DNA from: Amycolatopsis vancoresmycina
Lineage (GTDB): Bacteria > Actinomycetota > Actinomycetes > Mycobacteriales > Pseudonocardiaceae
NCBI RefSeq assembly: GCF_000716785.1
Contig: NZ_JNYY01000014.1
Span: 376,493 to 440,492 of the forward strand
Direction of reading: 5' to 3'
Length of the DNA: 64,000 nt
The notes below the pieces were generated by a model. That model was not told where the DNA came from. It saw nothing but the letters and a program-made list of their open reading frames with translations, and searched no databases. This document shows positions 44,204 to 52,834 of the stretch, piece after piece. A program made the translations under genes and the position numbers. Within the stretch, counting starts at the first letter, position 1. The number at the start of each line of letters is the position of its first letter.

Positions 44204-45265
44204 ATGTCCGGAGCCACGGAGAAGGAAGCCCAGGGCGCGGTACTCGCCCCCGAGACGCTGCAGGCGGCGGTCGAGGCCGCCCAGGCGGCGTTCGCCGCCG
44301 CGACCGGGCTCGAAGCGCTGGCCGAGGTCAAGCCGGCGCACCTCGGCGACCAGTCGCCGGTGGGCCTGGCCCGCCGGGCGATCGGCGCCCTGCCCAAGCA
44401 GGAGAAGGCCGAGGCCGGCAAGCGCGTCAACGAGGCCCGCCAGGCCATCCAGGCGGCCTTCGACAACCGCCGCGCGGAGCTGCAGGTGGAGCGCGACGAG
44501 CGCGTGCTGCGCGAAGAGGCGGTCGACGTCACCCTTCCGTGGGACCGTGTCCCGCGTGGTGCCCGGCACCCGATCAGCACCATCTCCGAGCGCGTCGCGG
44601 ACGCGTTCGTCGCGATGGGCTACGAGGTCGCCGAGGGGCCGGAGCTCGAAGCCGAGTGGTTCAACTTCGACGCGCTGAACTTCGGCAAGGACCACCCGGC
44701 CCGCCAGCTGCAGGACACCTTCTACGTCGGCGAGGAGGACTCCGGCCTGGTGCTGCGCACGCACACCTCGCCGGTCCAGGCGCGCACGCTGCTGCACCGC
44801 GACCTGCCGGTGTACGTCGTGTGCCCCGGCCGGACGTACCGCACCGACGAGCTCGACTCGACCCACACCCCGGTGTTCACCCAGGTCGAGGGCCTGGCGG
44901 TGGACAAGGGCATCACCATGGCGCACCTCAAGGGCACGCTGGACGCCTTCGCCCGCGCGATGTTCGGCGAGAACTCGAAGACGCGCCTGCGCCCGCACTT
45001 CTTCCCGTTCACCGAGCCGTCCGCGGAGGTGGACGTCTGGTTCGAGGAGAAGAAGGGCGGCCCCGGCTGGGTCGAGTGGGGCGGCTGCGGCATGGTCAAC
45101 CCGAACGTGCTGCGCGCCTGCGGCGTCGACCCCGAGGTGTACTCGGGCTTCGCCTTCGGCATGGGCATCGAGCGCACCCTGCAGTTCCGCAACGGGATCC
45201 CGGACATGCGCGACATGGTGGAGGGCGACGTCCGCTTCACCCTTCCCTTCGGAACGGAGGCGTAG
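44204..45265 (+). CDS. pheS: Phenylalanyl-tRNA synthetase alpha subunit
   Basis: 353 residues. The N-terminal coiled coil (to about residue 90, Ala/Lys/Glu-rich) contacts tRNA-Phe. Class II motifs: HPISTISERVADAFVAMGYE (motif 1 area), LLHRDLPVYVVCPGRTYRTD with motif 2, and SGFAFGMGIERTLQFRNGIP (motif 3). It forms an alpha2beta2 enzyme with PheT. ATG 44204 follows GAGGAG. Its TAG stop shares a base with the pheT GTG start. Confidence 0.97.
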   Translation: MSGATEKEAQGAVLAPETLQAAVEAAQAAFAAATGLEALAEVKPAHLGDQSPVGLARRAIGALPKQEKAEAGKRVNEARQAIQAAFDNRRAELQVERDERVLREEAVDVTLPWDRVPRGARHPISTISERVADAFVAMGYEVAEGPELEAEWFNFDALNFGKDHPARQLQDTFYVGEEDSGLVLRTHTSPVQARTLLHRDLPVYVVCPGRTYRTDELDSTHTPVFTQVEGLAVDKGITMAHLKGTLDAFARAMFGENSKTRLRPHFFPFTEPSAEVDVWFEEKKGGPGWVEWGGCGMVNPNVLRACGVDPEVYSGFAFGMGIERTLQFRNGIPDMRDMVEGDVRFTLPFGTEA

Positions 45266-47829
45266 TGCGAGTCCCAGTCAGCTGGCTGACCGAACACCTC
45301 GATCTCGCGGACGAGGTCACGCCGCAGGACCTGGCCGACGCGTTCGTCCGGATCGGCATCGAGGTCGACGACCTGAGCGAGCTCGGCCCCGTGACCGGCC
45401 CGCTGGTCGTCGGCCGGGTCGCCGAGGTCGAGGAGCTCACCGAGTTCAAGAAGCCGGTGCGCTTCTGCCGCGTCGACGTCGGCGAGCCCGCCGACGAAGC
45501 CGACGAGCTCGACGACGAGGAACTCGACGACGAGGACGACGAATCCGGCGAGCTCGACGAGGGCCCGCACGGCATCAGGACCCGCGGCATCATCTGCGGC
45601 GCGCGCAACTTCGCCGAGGGCGACCTGGTCGTCGTCGCGCTGCCCGGCGCCGTCCTGCCGGGCGACTTCGCCATCGCCGCCCGCAAGACCTACGGCCGGA
45701 TCAGCGACGGCATGATCTGCTCGGCGCGCGAGCTGGGCCTCGGCGACGACCACACCGGCATCCTGGTGCTGCCGCCGGGCACGGCCAGCCCGGGCGACGA
45801 CGCGAGCGAGCTGCTCGGCCTGAACGACTCGGTGATCGAGCTGGCGCCGACCCCGGACCGCGGCTACGCGCTGTCGATCCGCGGGCTGGCCCGCGAGCTG
45901 TCGAACGCGCTCGACGTGCCCTTCGGCGACCCGGCCCTGCTGGAGGTCCCGGCGGCCGAGGGCGACGCCTGGCCGGTCCACGTCGAGGACACCGACGGCT
46001 GCCCGCGGTTCGTGCTGCGCCGGGTCACCGGCCTGGACGCGACGGCGCCGACCCCGTGGTGGATGCGGCGGCGGCTGATGCTGGCCGGCATCCGGTCGAT
46101 CTCCCTGGCCGTGGACGTCACGAACTACGTGATGCTCGAGCTCGGGCACCCGCTGCACGCGTTCGCCACCAAGGCCATCCAGGGCGACCTGGTGGTGCGC
46201 CGGGCGAAGCCGGGCGAGAAGCTGACCACTTTGGACGACGTCGAGCGCGCGCTCGACCCGGACGACATCGTCATCGCCGACGACAGCGGGGCCATCTCGC
46301 TGGCGGGCACGATGGGCGGCGCGAGCACCGAGATCACGGCGGAGAGCACCGACGTCCTGCTCGAGGCGGCGCACTGGAACCCGGCGGCGATCAGCCGCAC
46401 GGCCCGCCGGCACAAGCTGTTCTCCGAAGCGGCCAAGCGGTTCGAGCGTTTCACCGACCCGCAGCTGTGCGCGGCCGCGGTCGAGCTGGCGGCCCGGCTG
46501 CTGCGCCAGTACGGCGACGCCGCGATCCAGCCCGGCCGCACCGACGAGGGCACGGTCGAGCCGAACCCGCCGGTCGTGATGCCGATCAACCTGCCGGACA
46601 AGGTCGCGGGCGTGAGCTACCAGCGCGGCGTGACGGTCCGGCGCCTGACCCAGATCGGCTGCAAGGTCGCGGTCAGCACGGGCGACGACGGAACGGGCCT
46701 GGTCACGGCGATCCCGCCGTCCTGGCGCGGCGACCTCCGCCAGCCGGCGGACCTGGTCGAAGAGGTGCTGCGCCTGGAGGGTTACGACAGCATCCCGTCG
46801 ACGCTGCCGGCGGCCCCGGCCGGCCGCGGCCTGACCGACGCGCAGCGGCGGGTCCGCGGTGTGGCCCGGGCGCTGGCCGAGGCGGGCTACGTCGAGGTGC
46901 GGCCGTTCCCGTTCGTCGGCGACGCGGTGTGGGACGCGTTCGGCCTGCCGGCCGACGACATCCGCCGCAACACGGTGGTGGTCCGCAACCCGCTGGAGGC
47001 CGACCGCAACCGCCTGGCGACGACGTTGCTGCCGGGCCTGCTGGACACGCTGCAGCGCAACGTGTCGCGCGGGATGAAGGACGTCTCGCTGTACCACATC
47101 GGCCAGGTGGTCCTCCCGGCCCCGAACCCCCTGAAGATCCCGGACCTCGGCGTCGACCGGCGCCCGACGGACGAGGAGCTGGCCCTGCTGGAGGCGGCGG
47201 TGCCCCAGCAGCCGCTGCACGTGGCGGTGGTCCTGGCGGGCAACCGGCGCCGAGCGGGCTGGTGGGGCGAAGGCGAGCAGGCGAACTGGGCCGACGCGGT
47301 CCAGGCGGCCCGCACGGTCGCGGAGGCGGCGGGCGTCGAGCTGACGGTCCAGGCGACCGACCTGCCGCCGTGGCACCCGGGCCGCTGCGCCCAGCTCCGG
47401 GTGGGCGACTGGCCGGTCGGCCACGCGGGCGAGTTGCACCCGAAGGTGGTCGAGGCCCTGGGCCTGCCGCCGCGCACGGTGGCGATGGAGCTGGACCTGG
47501 ACGCGATCCCGCTCCCGGACACCCGCCCGGCCCCGAGCGTGTCGGGCTACCCGCCGGTGCTCCTGGACGTGGCCCTGGTGGCCGCGGCGGACGTCCCGTC
47601 GGCAGACCTGGCCGAGGTCCTGCGCACGGGCGCAGGCGAGCTCCTGGAGGAGATCACCCTGTTCGACGTGTACGCGGGCGAGCAGGTGGGCGAAGGCAAG
47701 CGATCGCTGGCGTACAAGCTCCGTTTCCGAGCCCCGGACCGGACGCTGACGGTCGACGAGGCCACCAAGGCCCGCGACGCAGCAGTGGCCGCGGCCGGCG
47801 AGCGCTTCGGCGCAACGCTGCGCGCCTGA
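45265..47829 (+). CDS. pheT: Phenylalanyl-tRNA synthetase beta subunit
   Basis: An 854-residue PheT. It starts RVPVSWLTEHLDLADEVTPQ, then the EMAP-type tRNA-binding domain (IICGARNFAEGDLVVVALPG, RKTYGRISDGMICSARELGL), the B3/B4 editing domain, B5, and the class II-like core (RQPADLVEEVLRLEGYDSIP), with a C-terminal anticodon-binding ferredoxin domain. An acidic insert at about residues 72-96 (DEADELDDEELDDEDDES) interrupts the tRNA-binding domain relative to mycobacterial PheT. It is coupled to pheS by overlap. A perfect 13-bp hairpin follows the gene. Confidence 0.97.
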   Translation: MRVPVSWLTEHLDLADEVTPQDLADAFVRIGIEVDDLSELGPVTGPLVVGRVAEVEELTEFKKPVRFCRVDVGEPADEADELDDEELDDEDDESGELDEGPHGIRTRGIICGARNFAEGDLVVVALPGAVLPGDFAIAARKTYGRISDGMICSARELGLGDDHTGILVLPPGTASPGDDASELLGLNDSVIELAPTPDRGYALSIRGLARELSNALDVPFGDPALLEVPAAEGDAWPVHVEDTDGCPRFVLRRVTGLDATAPTPWWMRRRLMLAGIRSISLAVDVTNYVMLELGHPLHAFATKAIQGDLVVRRAKPGEKLTTLDDVERALDPDDIVIADDSGAISLAGTMGGASTEITAESTDVLLEAAHWNPAAISRTARRHKLFSEAAKRFERFTDPQLCAAAVELAARLLRQYGDAAIQPGRTDEGTVEPNPPVVMPINLPDKVAGVSYQRGVTVRRLTQIGCKVAVSTGDDGTGLVTAIPPSWRGDLRQPADLVEEVLRLEGYDSIPSTLPAAPAGRGLTDAQRRVRGVARALAEAGYVEVRPFPFVGDAVWDAFGLPADDIRRNTVVVRNPLEADRNRLATTLLPGLLDTLQRNVSRGMKDVSLYHIGQVVLPAPNPLKIPDLGVDRRPTDEELALLEAAVPQQPLHVAVVLAGNRRRAGWWGEGEQANWADAVQAARTVAEAAGVELTVQATDLPPWHPGRCAQLRVGDWPVGHAGELHPKVVEALGLPPRTVAMELDLDAIPLPDTRPAPSVSGYPPVLLDVALVAAADVPSADLAEVLRTGAGELLEEITLFDVYAGEQVGEGKRSLAYKLRFRAPDRTLTVDEATKARDAAVAAAGERFGATLRA

Positions 47830-47847
47830 CGCCCCGGCAAGACGCTG

Positions 47848-47877
47848 GGTGAGGGGCCGGGCAACCGGCCCCTCACC
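47848..47877 (+). terminator. Terminator hairpin after pheT
   Basis: A 13-bp perfect stem (47848-47860 with 47865-47877) closed by a GCAA tetraloop, 18 bases after the pheT stop. There is no U-run. It ends the translation-gene cluster. Confidence 0.8.
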
Positions 47878-47931
47878 GGAGCCCACCCGCCCCACCAGGT
47901 CCACGACCCGACGACGGCCTGGCCGCCCGAG

Positions 47932-48206
47932 CCGACCGCTGAGGTACGCCGCCCGACCCTCTGGGTGCGCGCCCCGACCGTCCAGGCACGCGCCCCGACT
48001 GTCGAGGTGCGCGACCCGACTGTCTCTAGGTACGCCGCCCGACCGTTTGGGTGCGTGAGCCGACCCTCCCGGTACGCCAGCCGACCGCCGAGGAACGCGG
48101 CCCGACCGCCTGGGTGCGCGAGCCGACCCTCCCGGTACGCCAGCCGACCGCCGAGGTACTCGGCCCCGCCGTTCGGGGCCGCGCCCCGACCGTCCAGGCT
48201 CCAGCC
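47932..48206. repeat. 21-bp imperfect tandem repeat, about 13 units
   Basis: Thirteen consecutive units, all 21 bases except one of 23, each starting CCGAC or a close variant and carrying a central GGT(A/G)CGC-like core. Units starting 48060 and 48123 are identical. The array fills the gap between the convergent pheT and AlkD-like genes. Because the period is a multiple of three and stop-poor, all frames stay open, but no start, ribosome site or protein family supports translation. Confidence 0.85.
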
Positions 48207-48237
48207 CGGCCAGCCAGCCGCGCCCCGGACCTCCGCC

Positions 48238-48927
48238 TCAGCCGATGTGCTTGAGCGCCTCCCTCCTCGACAACCCGGACAACCCGGGGTGCTCGTCCAC
48301 GAACGACCGAACCCAATCCGGCGCCGTCTTCGCGTAGTCCCGTAGCGCCCAGCCGATCCCCTTCCGCAGGAAGAATTCCGGTTCCGCGATTGCTGGCTCG
48401 ATCGCGTGGCGGAGCAGGTCCGTGTCCGTTTCCTCCCGCGCCCCGACCTGGCAGATGATCGCCGTGCGCCGGCGCCAGAGGTCGGTGTCGGCTGCCCATG
48501 CCCGCATGCCCGGTGTCACCCGTGCCCGGTCGGCGCGCAGGATCGGCCCGATGCGGCGGATCGCGAGCTCGTCCACGTAGTCCCACCACGCCCCGGTGAC
48601 GAGCATTTCCTCGTACATCGCGAGCAGCTCCGGATCCTGCCACCGCCGGTACGCCCGGTATCCGGAAAGGTCGATCGCCGCGTAGCGTTCCTCCCGATAT
48701 TCGGCGGTCCGCCACAGCTCCAGGACCGTTGCCGAATATGTCACCCGATCGGGCAGTATGTGGTCGGCCAGCACCTGCTTGAGGAGTGCGCTGCGCTGCG
48801 GTTTCGGCACTCCGCGGAAGGGCATGGCCGACTTCATGTACGCCTGCATCGCCGGCGCCTTCGCCGCGTCCGCCAGCTCCGCGAGCCCGTCGCGGATCGC
48901 CCTGACCAGCTTTTCGTCCGCGCTCAT
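48238..48927 (-). CDS. DNA alkylation repair protein, AlkD-like
   Basis: 229 residues and all-helical, in the HEAT-like AlkD family. AYMKSAMPFRGVPKPQRSAL at the N-terminus, then LWRTAEYREERYAAIDLSGY, WWDYVDELAIRRIGPILRAD and FFLRKGIGWALRDYAKTAPD, the segments that form the DNA-facing groove. AlkD-type proteins excise bulky or cationic alkylated bases without base flipping. GGGAGG precedes ATG 48927. The gene converges on pheT, with the 21-bp repeat array between them. Confidence 0.92.
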   Translation of the reverse strand: MSADEKLVRAIRDGLAELADAAKAPAMQAYMKSAMPFRGVPKPQRSALLKQVLADHILPDRVTYSATVLELWRTAEYREERYAAIDLSGYRAYRRWQDPELLAMYEEMLVTGAWWDYVDELAIRRIGPILRADRARVTPGMRAWAADTDLWRRRTAIICQVGAREETDTDLLRHAIEPAIAEPEFFLRKGIGWALRDYAKTAPDWVRSFVDEHPGLSGLSRREALKHIG

Positions 48928-49120
48928 CCGTCCTCCCGTCGGCCACCGGCGGTCCGCAGCGTACTTCCGGCCACCGACAGTTCCGGTGCGCGGCCGACCG
49001 CGCAGGTACCGACGAAAGGCGGATGGCGGAAGCCGCGTCGGTCAGCGAGATTGTCCAGGGTTGCCGGTAGTTTCGTCGAAATCTGGCGAACGCTGTCGAA
49101 TGCGGACGAAAAGGACGACT

Positions 49121-50704
49121 GTGAAAAGAATCGTTGCCGCCGTTGCCGCCGCGGGGCTCGCGGCCGGGTTGATGGCCGCCGCGCCCGCCGCGTCGGCGGA
49201 TCCCGGGGCGCAGTTCAGCCCCGCGCCGATCGCCTGGGGCCCCTGCGCGTCGGCGAGCCTCAAGGCCAACGGCGCCGAGTGCGGCTTCCTCGAAGTGCCG
49301 ATGGACTACGCGAAGCCGGGCGGGGCGAAGGTCTCCGTCGCGGTGTCGCGGATCAAGCACAAGACCGCGCAGTCCCAGGGCATCATGCTGGTGAACCCGG
49401 GCGGCCCCGGTGGCTCCGGCCTCGGCCTGTCGGTGCTCGGCAAGTACGTGCCGAACCACGCGGGTGACAACTACGACTGGATCGGCTTCGACCCGCGGGG
49501 CGTCGGGTCCAGCAAGCCCGCGATCAGCTGCGACGGGAACTACTTCAGCTACAACCGGCCCGCCTACGTGCCGACCACGGTGCAGCTGGAGAAGACCTGG
49601 CTCGCCCGCTCGAAGGGCTACGCCGACGCGTGCCGCAAGAACGGCGCGATCCTCGACCACCTCAAGACGACCGACGTCGCGCAGGACATGGACAGCCTGC
49701 GCAAGGCCCTCGGCGAGAAGCAGATCAACTACTACGGCTTCTCCTACGGCACCTACCTCGGCCAGGTGTACAGCACGCTGTACCCGAAGAACGTCCGGCG
49801 GATGGTGCTCGACGGCAACGTCGACCCGCGGAAGGTCTGGTACGAGGCCAACCTCGACCAGGACGTCGCCTTCGACAAGAACATCAAGATCTACTTCGCC
49901 TGGCTGGCCAAGTACGACGACGTCTACCACCTGGGCAAGACCGGCGACGCCGTCGAGAAGCTCTGGTACGACACCCAGCGCAAGCTCGCCAAGGACCCCG
50001 CGGGCGGCGTCATCGGCGGCGACGAGTGGACCGACATCTTCCTGCAGGCCGGCTACTACGTCTTCGGCTGGGTCGACATGGCCAAGGCCTTCGACGGCTA
50101 CGTGCACAAGGGTGACTGGCAGACGCTGAAGGACCTCTACGACGCCTCGAACCCGCCGGGCAACGACAACGGCTTCGCCGTGTACCTGGGCGTGCAGTGC
50201 ACCGACGTGCAGTGGCCGACCAGCTGGAACAAGTGGCGAGTCGACAACTGGCTGACCTACTTCAAGGCCCCGTTCGAAACCTGGGGCAACGCCTGGTTCA
50301 ACGCGCCCTGCGTGTACTGGCCGGCGAAGGCGGGCAAGCCGGTGGACATCGACGGCCGCAAGGTCGCCGGCGCCCTGCTGATCAGCGAGGAGCTCGACGC
50401 GGCCACGCCGTACGCCGGCAGCCTCGAGGTCCGGAAGCGGTTCCCGAACTCCAGCCTGATCAGCGCGCCGGGCGGGACCACGCACGCCGGTTCGCTGTCC
50501 GGGGTGTCCTGTGTGGACGACAAGATCGCCGACTACCTGGCCACCGGCGCCCTGCCGAAGCGCCAGCCCGGCAACCACTCGGACGTCCAGTGCAGCCCGG
50601 TGCCGCCGCCGGTGCCCGACGGCGCCGCGGCGCAGAAGTCGGACAACTCCGCGAAGGCCGCCCAGGAGAAGCAGAGCACGCTGGCCCAGCTGCTGCACTT
50701 CTGA
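49121..50704 (+). CDS. Secreted alpha/beta hydrolase (tripeptidyl aminopeptidase-like)
   Basis: 527 residues. Sec signal IVAAVAAAGLAAGLMAAAPA, cleavage after ASA near residue 26. Alpha/beta-hydrolase core: oxyanion segment LVNPGGPGGSGLGLSVLGKY, WIGFDPRGVGSSKPAI, nucleophile elbow YYGFSYGTYLGQVY with catalytic Ser, and a late GGTTHAGSLSG region supplying His. The C-terminal cap and YxPxVP tail are typical of actinomycete SlpD/SlpE and tripeptidyl aminopeptidase enzymes that trim extracellular peptides. GTG 49121 follows AAAGGA. A hairpin terminator lies at 50722-50758. Confidence 0.9.
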   Translation: MKRIVAAVAAAGLAAGLMAAAPAASADPGAQFSPAPIAWGPCASASLKANGAECGFLEVPMDYAKPGGAKVSVAVSRIKHKTAQSQGIMLVNPGGPGGSGLGLSVLGKYVPNHAGDNYDWIGFDPRGVGSSKPAISCDGNYFSYNRPAYVPTTVQLEKTWLARSKGYADACRKNGAILDHLKTTDVAQDMDSLRKALGEKQINYYGFSYGTYLGQVYSTLYPKNVRRMVLDGNVDPRKVWYEANLDQDVAFDKNIKIYFAWLAKYDDVYHLGKTGDAVEKLWYDTQRKLAKDPAGGVIGGDEWTDIFLQAGYYVFGWVDMAKAFDGYVHKGDWQTLKDLYDASNPPGNDNGFAVYLGVQCTDVQWPTSWNKWRVDNWLTYFKAPFETWGNAWFNAPCVYWPAKAGKPVDIDGRKVAGALLISEELDAATPYAGSLEVRKRFPNSSLISAPGGTTHAGSLSGVSCVDDKIADYLATGALPKRQPGNHSDVQCSPVPPPVPDGAAAQKSDNSAKAAQEKQSTLAQLLHF

Positions 50705-50721
50705 GCGGAACAGCCTCATAG

Positions 50722-50758
50722 CGCTGCCCCGGCCCGGCTCGCCCGGACCGGGGCAGCG
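50722..50758 (+). terminator. Terminator hairpin after hydrolase
   Basis: An 11-bp perfect stem (50722-50732 with 50748-50758) and a 15-base loop, 17 bases after the hydrolase stop. A short TCTTGT stretch follows. Confidence 0.75.
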
Positions 50759-50830
50759 TCTTGTCCGCCGGTGTTCCATCGTCGCCTCCTCGTGACGGTT
50801 CGTGGTCGTCGGGGACGTTAGAGGAGGGGT

Positions 50831-50885
50831 CCGACAATTTCGGAGCGAAACCGGCCGTGAGCAGCGCGTGCCCGAAAATTGTCGG
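50831..50885. promoter_or_regulatory. Inverted repeat upstream of small DNA-binding-like gene
   Basis: CCGACAATTTCGG (50831-50843) and CCGAAAATTGTCGG (50872-50885) are inverted copies, differing by one base, separated by 28 bases. AT-rich cores in this GC context suggest an operator or a stem in the leader of the 50908 gene. Confidence 0.5.
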
Positions 50886-50907
50886 GGGTGCGCGCTACCT
50901 TCGTGGC

Positions 50908-51405
50908 ATGTCGATCATCGAACAGCGCCGGACCGAGCTCCGGGCACAGGAGAACACCTACAACATCGTGGTCGCGACCAGGACGGACGTCGACCGCGCC
51001 GAACCCACGCCCCGGGTGATGATCACCCTGGAAGCCGGCGGCCCCGACGGCGAAGCGGTCGCCGAGGGCAGCCTCGACCTGGACGTGGCGGTGGCGGCCA
51101 CGGTCGCCGATCTCGTCGCGGAGGAGTTGCTCTCCGCAACCGGCGAGGGCCGGGCGCCGCGGCGAAGATCCGCGGGCCGTCCTGCGCAGCAGGGCCGCCC
51201 GTGGAGCGAGGAGATGGACGCGGAGCTGGAGCACCGGTGGATCGCGGGGGAGAGCGTCGCGCAGATCGCGGCGCACTTCGAGCGCACCCCCGGCGGCATC
51301 CGCGCCCGCCTCCCGCGCGTGGGCTGCGACCCGGAGAACCCGGGCTGCTACCTGCCGGTCCCGCCGAGCAGGCGGACGGACCTGGACGAGGGCGAACCCA
51401 CCTGA
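50908..51405 (+). CDS. Hypothetical protein with HTH-like C-terminal segment
   Basis: 165 residues. N-terminus IEQRRTELRAQENTYNIVVA, a central Ala/Val-rich region (DLDVAVAATVADLVAEELLS), a basic linker and a C-terminal helical motif GRPWSEEMDAELEHRWIAGE with VAQIAAHFERTPGGIRARL. That motif looks like a Myb/HTH-type DNA-binding unit and is also seen at the ends of some actinobacterial helicases. No full-length family is recognised. It probably binds the inverted repeat just upstream; this is inferred. An 18-bp perfect hairpin follows. Confidence 0.7.
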   Translation: MSIIEQRRTELRAQENTYNIVVATRTDVDRAEPTPRVMITLEAGGPDGEAVAEGSLDLDVAVAATVADLVAEELLSATGEGRAPRRRSAGRPAQQGRPWSEEMDAELEHRWIAGESVAQIAAHFERTPGGIRARLPRVGCDPENPGCYLPVPPSRRTDLDEGEPT

Positions 51406-51410
51406 GTGAC

Positions 51411-51447
51411 GGCGGCAGGCCGGTCCACAGTGGACCGGCCTGCCGCC
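51411..51447 (+). terminator. 18-bp perfect hairpin terminator
   Basis: Bases 51411-51428 and 51430-51447 are fully complementary around a single central base, six bases after the stop of the 50908 gene. Very stable, with no U-run. Confidence 0.7.
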
Positions 51448-51570
51448 GCCGGATCTCGACGATCGGGTGAACAACCAGGAGGGGGCAGCCATGGGTCGGC
51501 TACTCATCGTTCTTGTGCGGCAGGCGCGTGCGGTGCCTGCCGCGGTGGCCCGCGGCCGGGTGGGGTTGCT

Positions 51571-51759
51571 GGGTCGTGTCCGGTGTCGGCGGCGGGCTGA
51601 ACTGCTCGGCGGGGCGGGGTGGCGCTCGTTTCTCGGGCTGGGTCGTGTCCGGTGTCGGCCGCGGGCTGAACCGTTCGGCGGGGCGGGGTGGCGCTCGTTT
51701 CTCCGGCCGGGTCGTGTCAGGTATCGGCCACCGGCCGCACCGCTCGGCCGGGTTCCCGG
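51571..51759. repeat. 69-bp direct tandem repeat, about 2.7 copies
   Basis: Copies start at 51571, 51640 and 51709, each opening GGGTCGTGTC. The first two are nearly identical over 69 bases, and the third diverges and ends near 51759. The array lies in the 367-base gap between the 50908 gene and the 3' end of the WYL regulator. The period is a multiple of three and frames stay open, but nothing indicates a gene. Confidence 0.8.
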
Positions 51760-51772
51760 TGACCCGCCGGCC

Positions 51773-52747
51773 TCAGGACCCGGCGACCGGCCGATCCCCG
51801 GCCGCGGCGCCGGCGCGAGCCGCGAGCACCTTGAGGTGCGCCACCAGCTCCGGAGGCTCCTCGACCGTGAACGCACACCCGAGCCCGAGCAGCCGGAACG
51901 CCAGCCAGTCCAGCGTGTCCGCGTGGCTGGACCACCGGCACCGGCCGCCGCCGAGGTCGGTCAGCTCACCTGCGGCCGCGCCGAGTCGCGGGGCCACCTC
52001 CGCTGCCGGTTCCGCGAGCACGGCCACCGCGCGGTACGTCGGCATCAGGTCGTAGATCCGGTCGATGACGTAGGCCGCCAGGTCCGTGGCGGGCGGCTCG
52101 CGGCGCACGGCCCGGCCGCCGGTGGCCTGGGCGTCGTGGATGCGGTCGGCGCGGAACGTGCGCCAGTCCGCCCGGTCGAGGTCGTAGGCCACCAGGTACC
52201 AGCGGCGGCCGGCCGCGACCAGGCGGAGCGGCTCGGCGCGGCGCCGGGTCTCGGTGCCGTCGTTCGCGCGGTAGCGGAACCGGACCGTTTCGTGGTTGGC
52301 GATCGCGCCCGCGAACACCGTCAGCTGCGCCGGGTCGACCACCGGCCCGGTGGCCGGCACGGCGACCGTCGCCGTGCCGATCGTGCCCACCCGGCGGCGC
52401 AGCCGGGCCGGCAGGACCTGCTCCAGCTTGGCCAGCGCCCGCACCGACGCCTCCTCGATCCCGGACACGGACTGCCCCGCGGCCGTCCGCAGCCCCACGG
52501 CGATCGCGACGGCTTCTTCGTCGTCGAGGACCAGGGGCGGCATCGCGGTGCCGGCGACCAGCCGGTACCCGCCCGCGACGCCGCGGCTGGCCTCGACCGG
52601 GTAACCGAGGTCGCGCAGCCGGTCGATGTCGCGGCGGATCGTGCGCGGGCTGACCCCCAGCCGTCCGGCGAGCTCGCTGCCCGGCCACTCCCGGGGCGTC
52701 TGGAGCAGCGAGAGCAGGCCGAGCAGCCGGGCCGGGGTGTCCGTCAT
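51773..52747 (-). CDS. WYL-domain transcriptional regulator (YafY-like)
   Basis: 324 residues. N-terminal HTH_11 winged helix: RLLGLLSLLQTPREWPGSEL, LGVSPRTIRRDIDRLRDLGY and ASRGVAGGYRLVAGTAMPPL. The WYL domain has RRAEPLRLVAAGRRWYLVAY (WYLVAYD for the WYL motif), and a C-terminal WCX-like part DTLDWLAFRLLGLGCAFTVE. Such proteins sense nucleic acid or nucleotide ligands and often control stress or defence genes. It is divergent from argC with an 83-base gap and has no evident link to arginine. Confidence 0.9.
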   Translation of the reverse strand: MTDTPARLLGLLSLLQTPREWPGSELAGRLGVSPRTIRRDIDRLRDLGYPVEASRGVAGGYRLVAGTAMPPLVLDDEEAVAIAVGLRTAAGQSVSGIEEASVRALAKLEQVLPARLRRRVGTIGTATVAVPATGPVVDPAQLTVFAGAIANHETVRFRYRANDGTETRRRAEPLRLVAAGRRWYLVAYDLDRADWRTFRADRIHDAQATGGRAVRREPPATDLAAYVIDRIYDLMPTYRAVAVLAEPAAEVAPRLGAAAGELTDLGGGRCRWSSHADTLDWLAFRLLGLGCAFTVEEPPELVAHLKVLAARAGAAAGDRPVAGS

Positions 52748-52794
52748 CCGCCCAGCATCCCAAGGTGGCGGCCGCCACTTCCCGGCAAACCTGT

Positions 52795-52834
52795 TTGTTT
52801 AGACTTGCAAGGGCGTGCATAATCATGCGTATGA
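52795..52834 (+). promoter_or_regulatory. argC promoter with ARG-box-like operator
   Basis: TTGTTT (52795-52800), 17 bases, CATAAT (52818-52823) form a good housekeeping promoter. Its predicted start falls at about 52830-52831, the argC ATG, suggesting a leaderless message. TGCATAATCATGCG (52816-52829) resembles an ARG box and covers the -10, so the ArgR encoded downstream could repress here. Confidence 0.7.

Noticed and set aside
47932..48206. CRISPR array
   Set aside because: Units are contiguous imperfect 21-mers with no unique spacers and no cas genes nearby.
47932..48254. ORFs through the 21-bp repeats encoding repetitive peptides
   Set aside because: All frames are open because the repeat period is a multiple of three; no start context or conservation supports a protein.
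51467..52822. Large plus-strand ORF antisense to the WYL regulator and through the 69-bp repeat
   Set aside because: The WYL protein on the opposite strand has clear domains; the plus frame is a mirror artefact.
52748..52830. WYL regulator controlling the arginine operon
   Set aside because: Adjacency alone; the ARG-box-like site and argR in the operon explain control.
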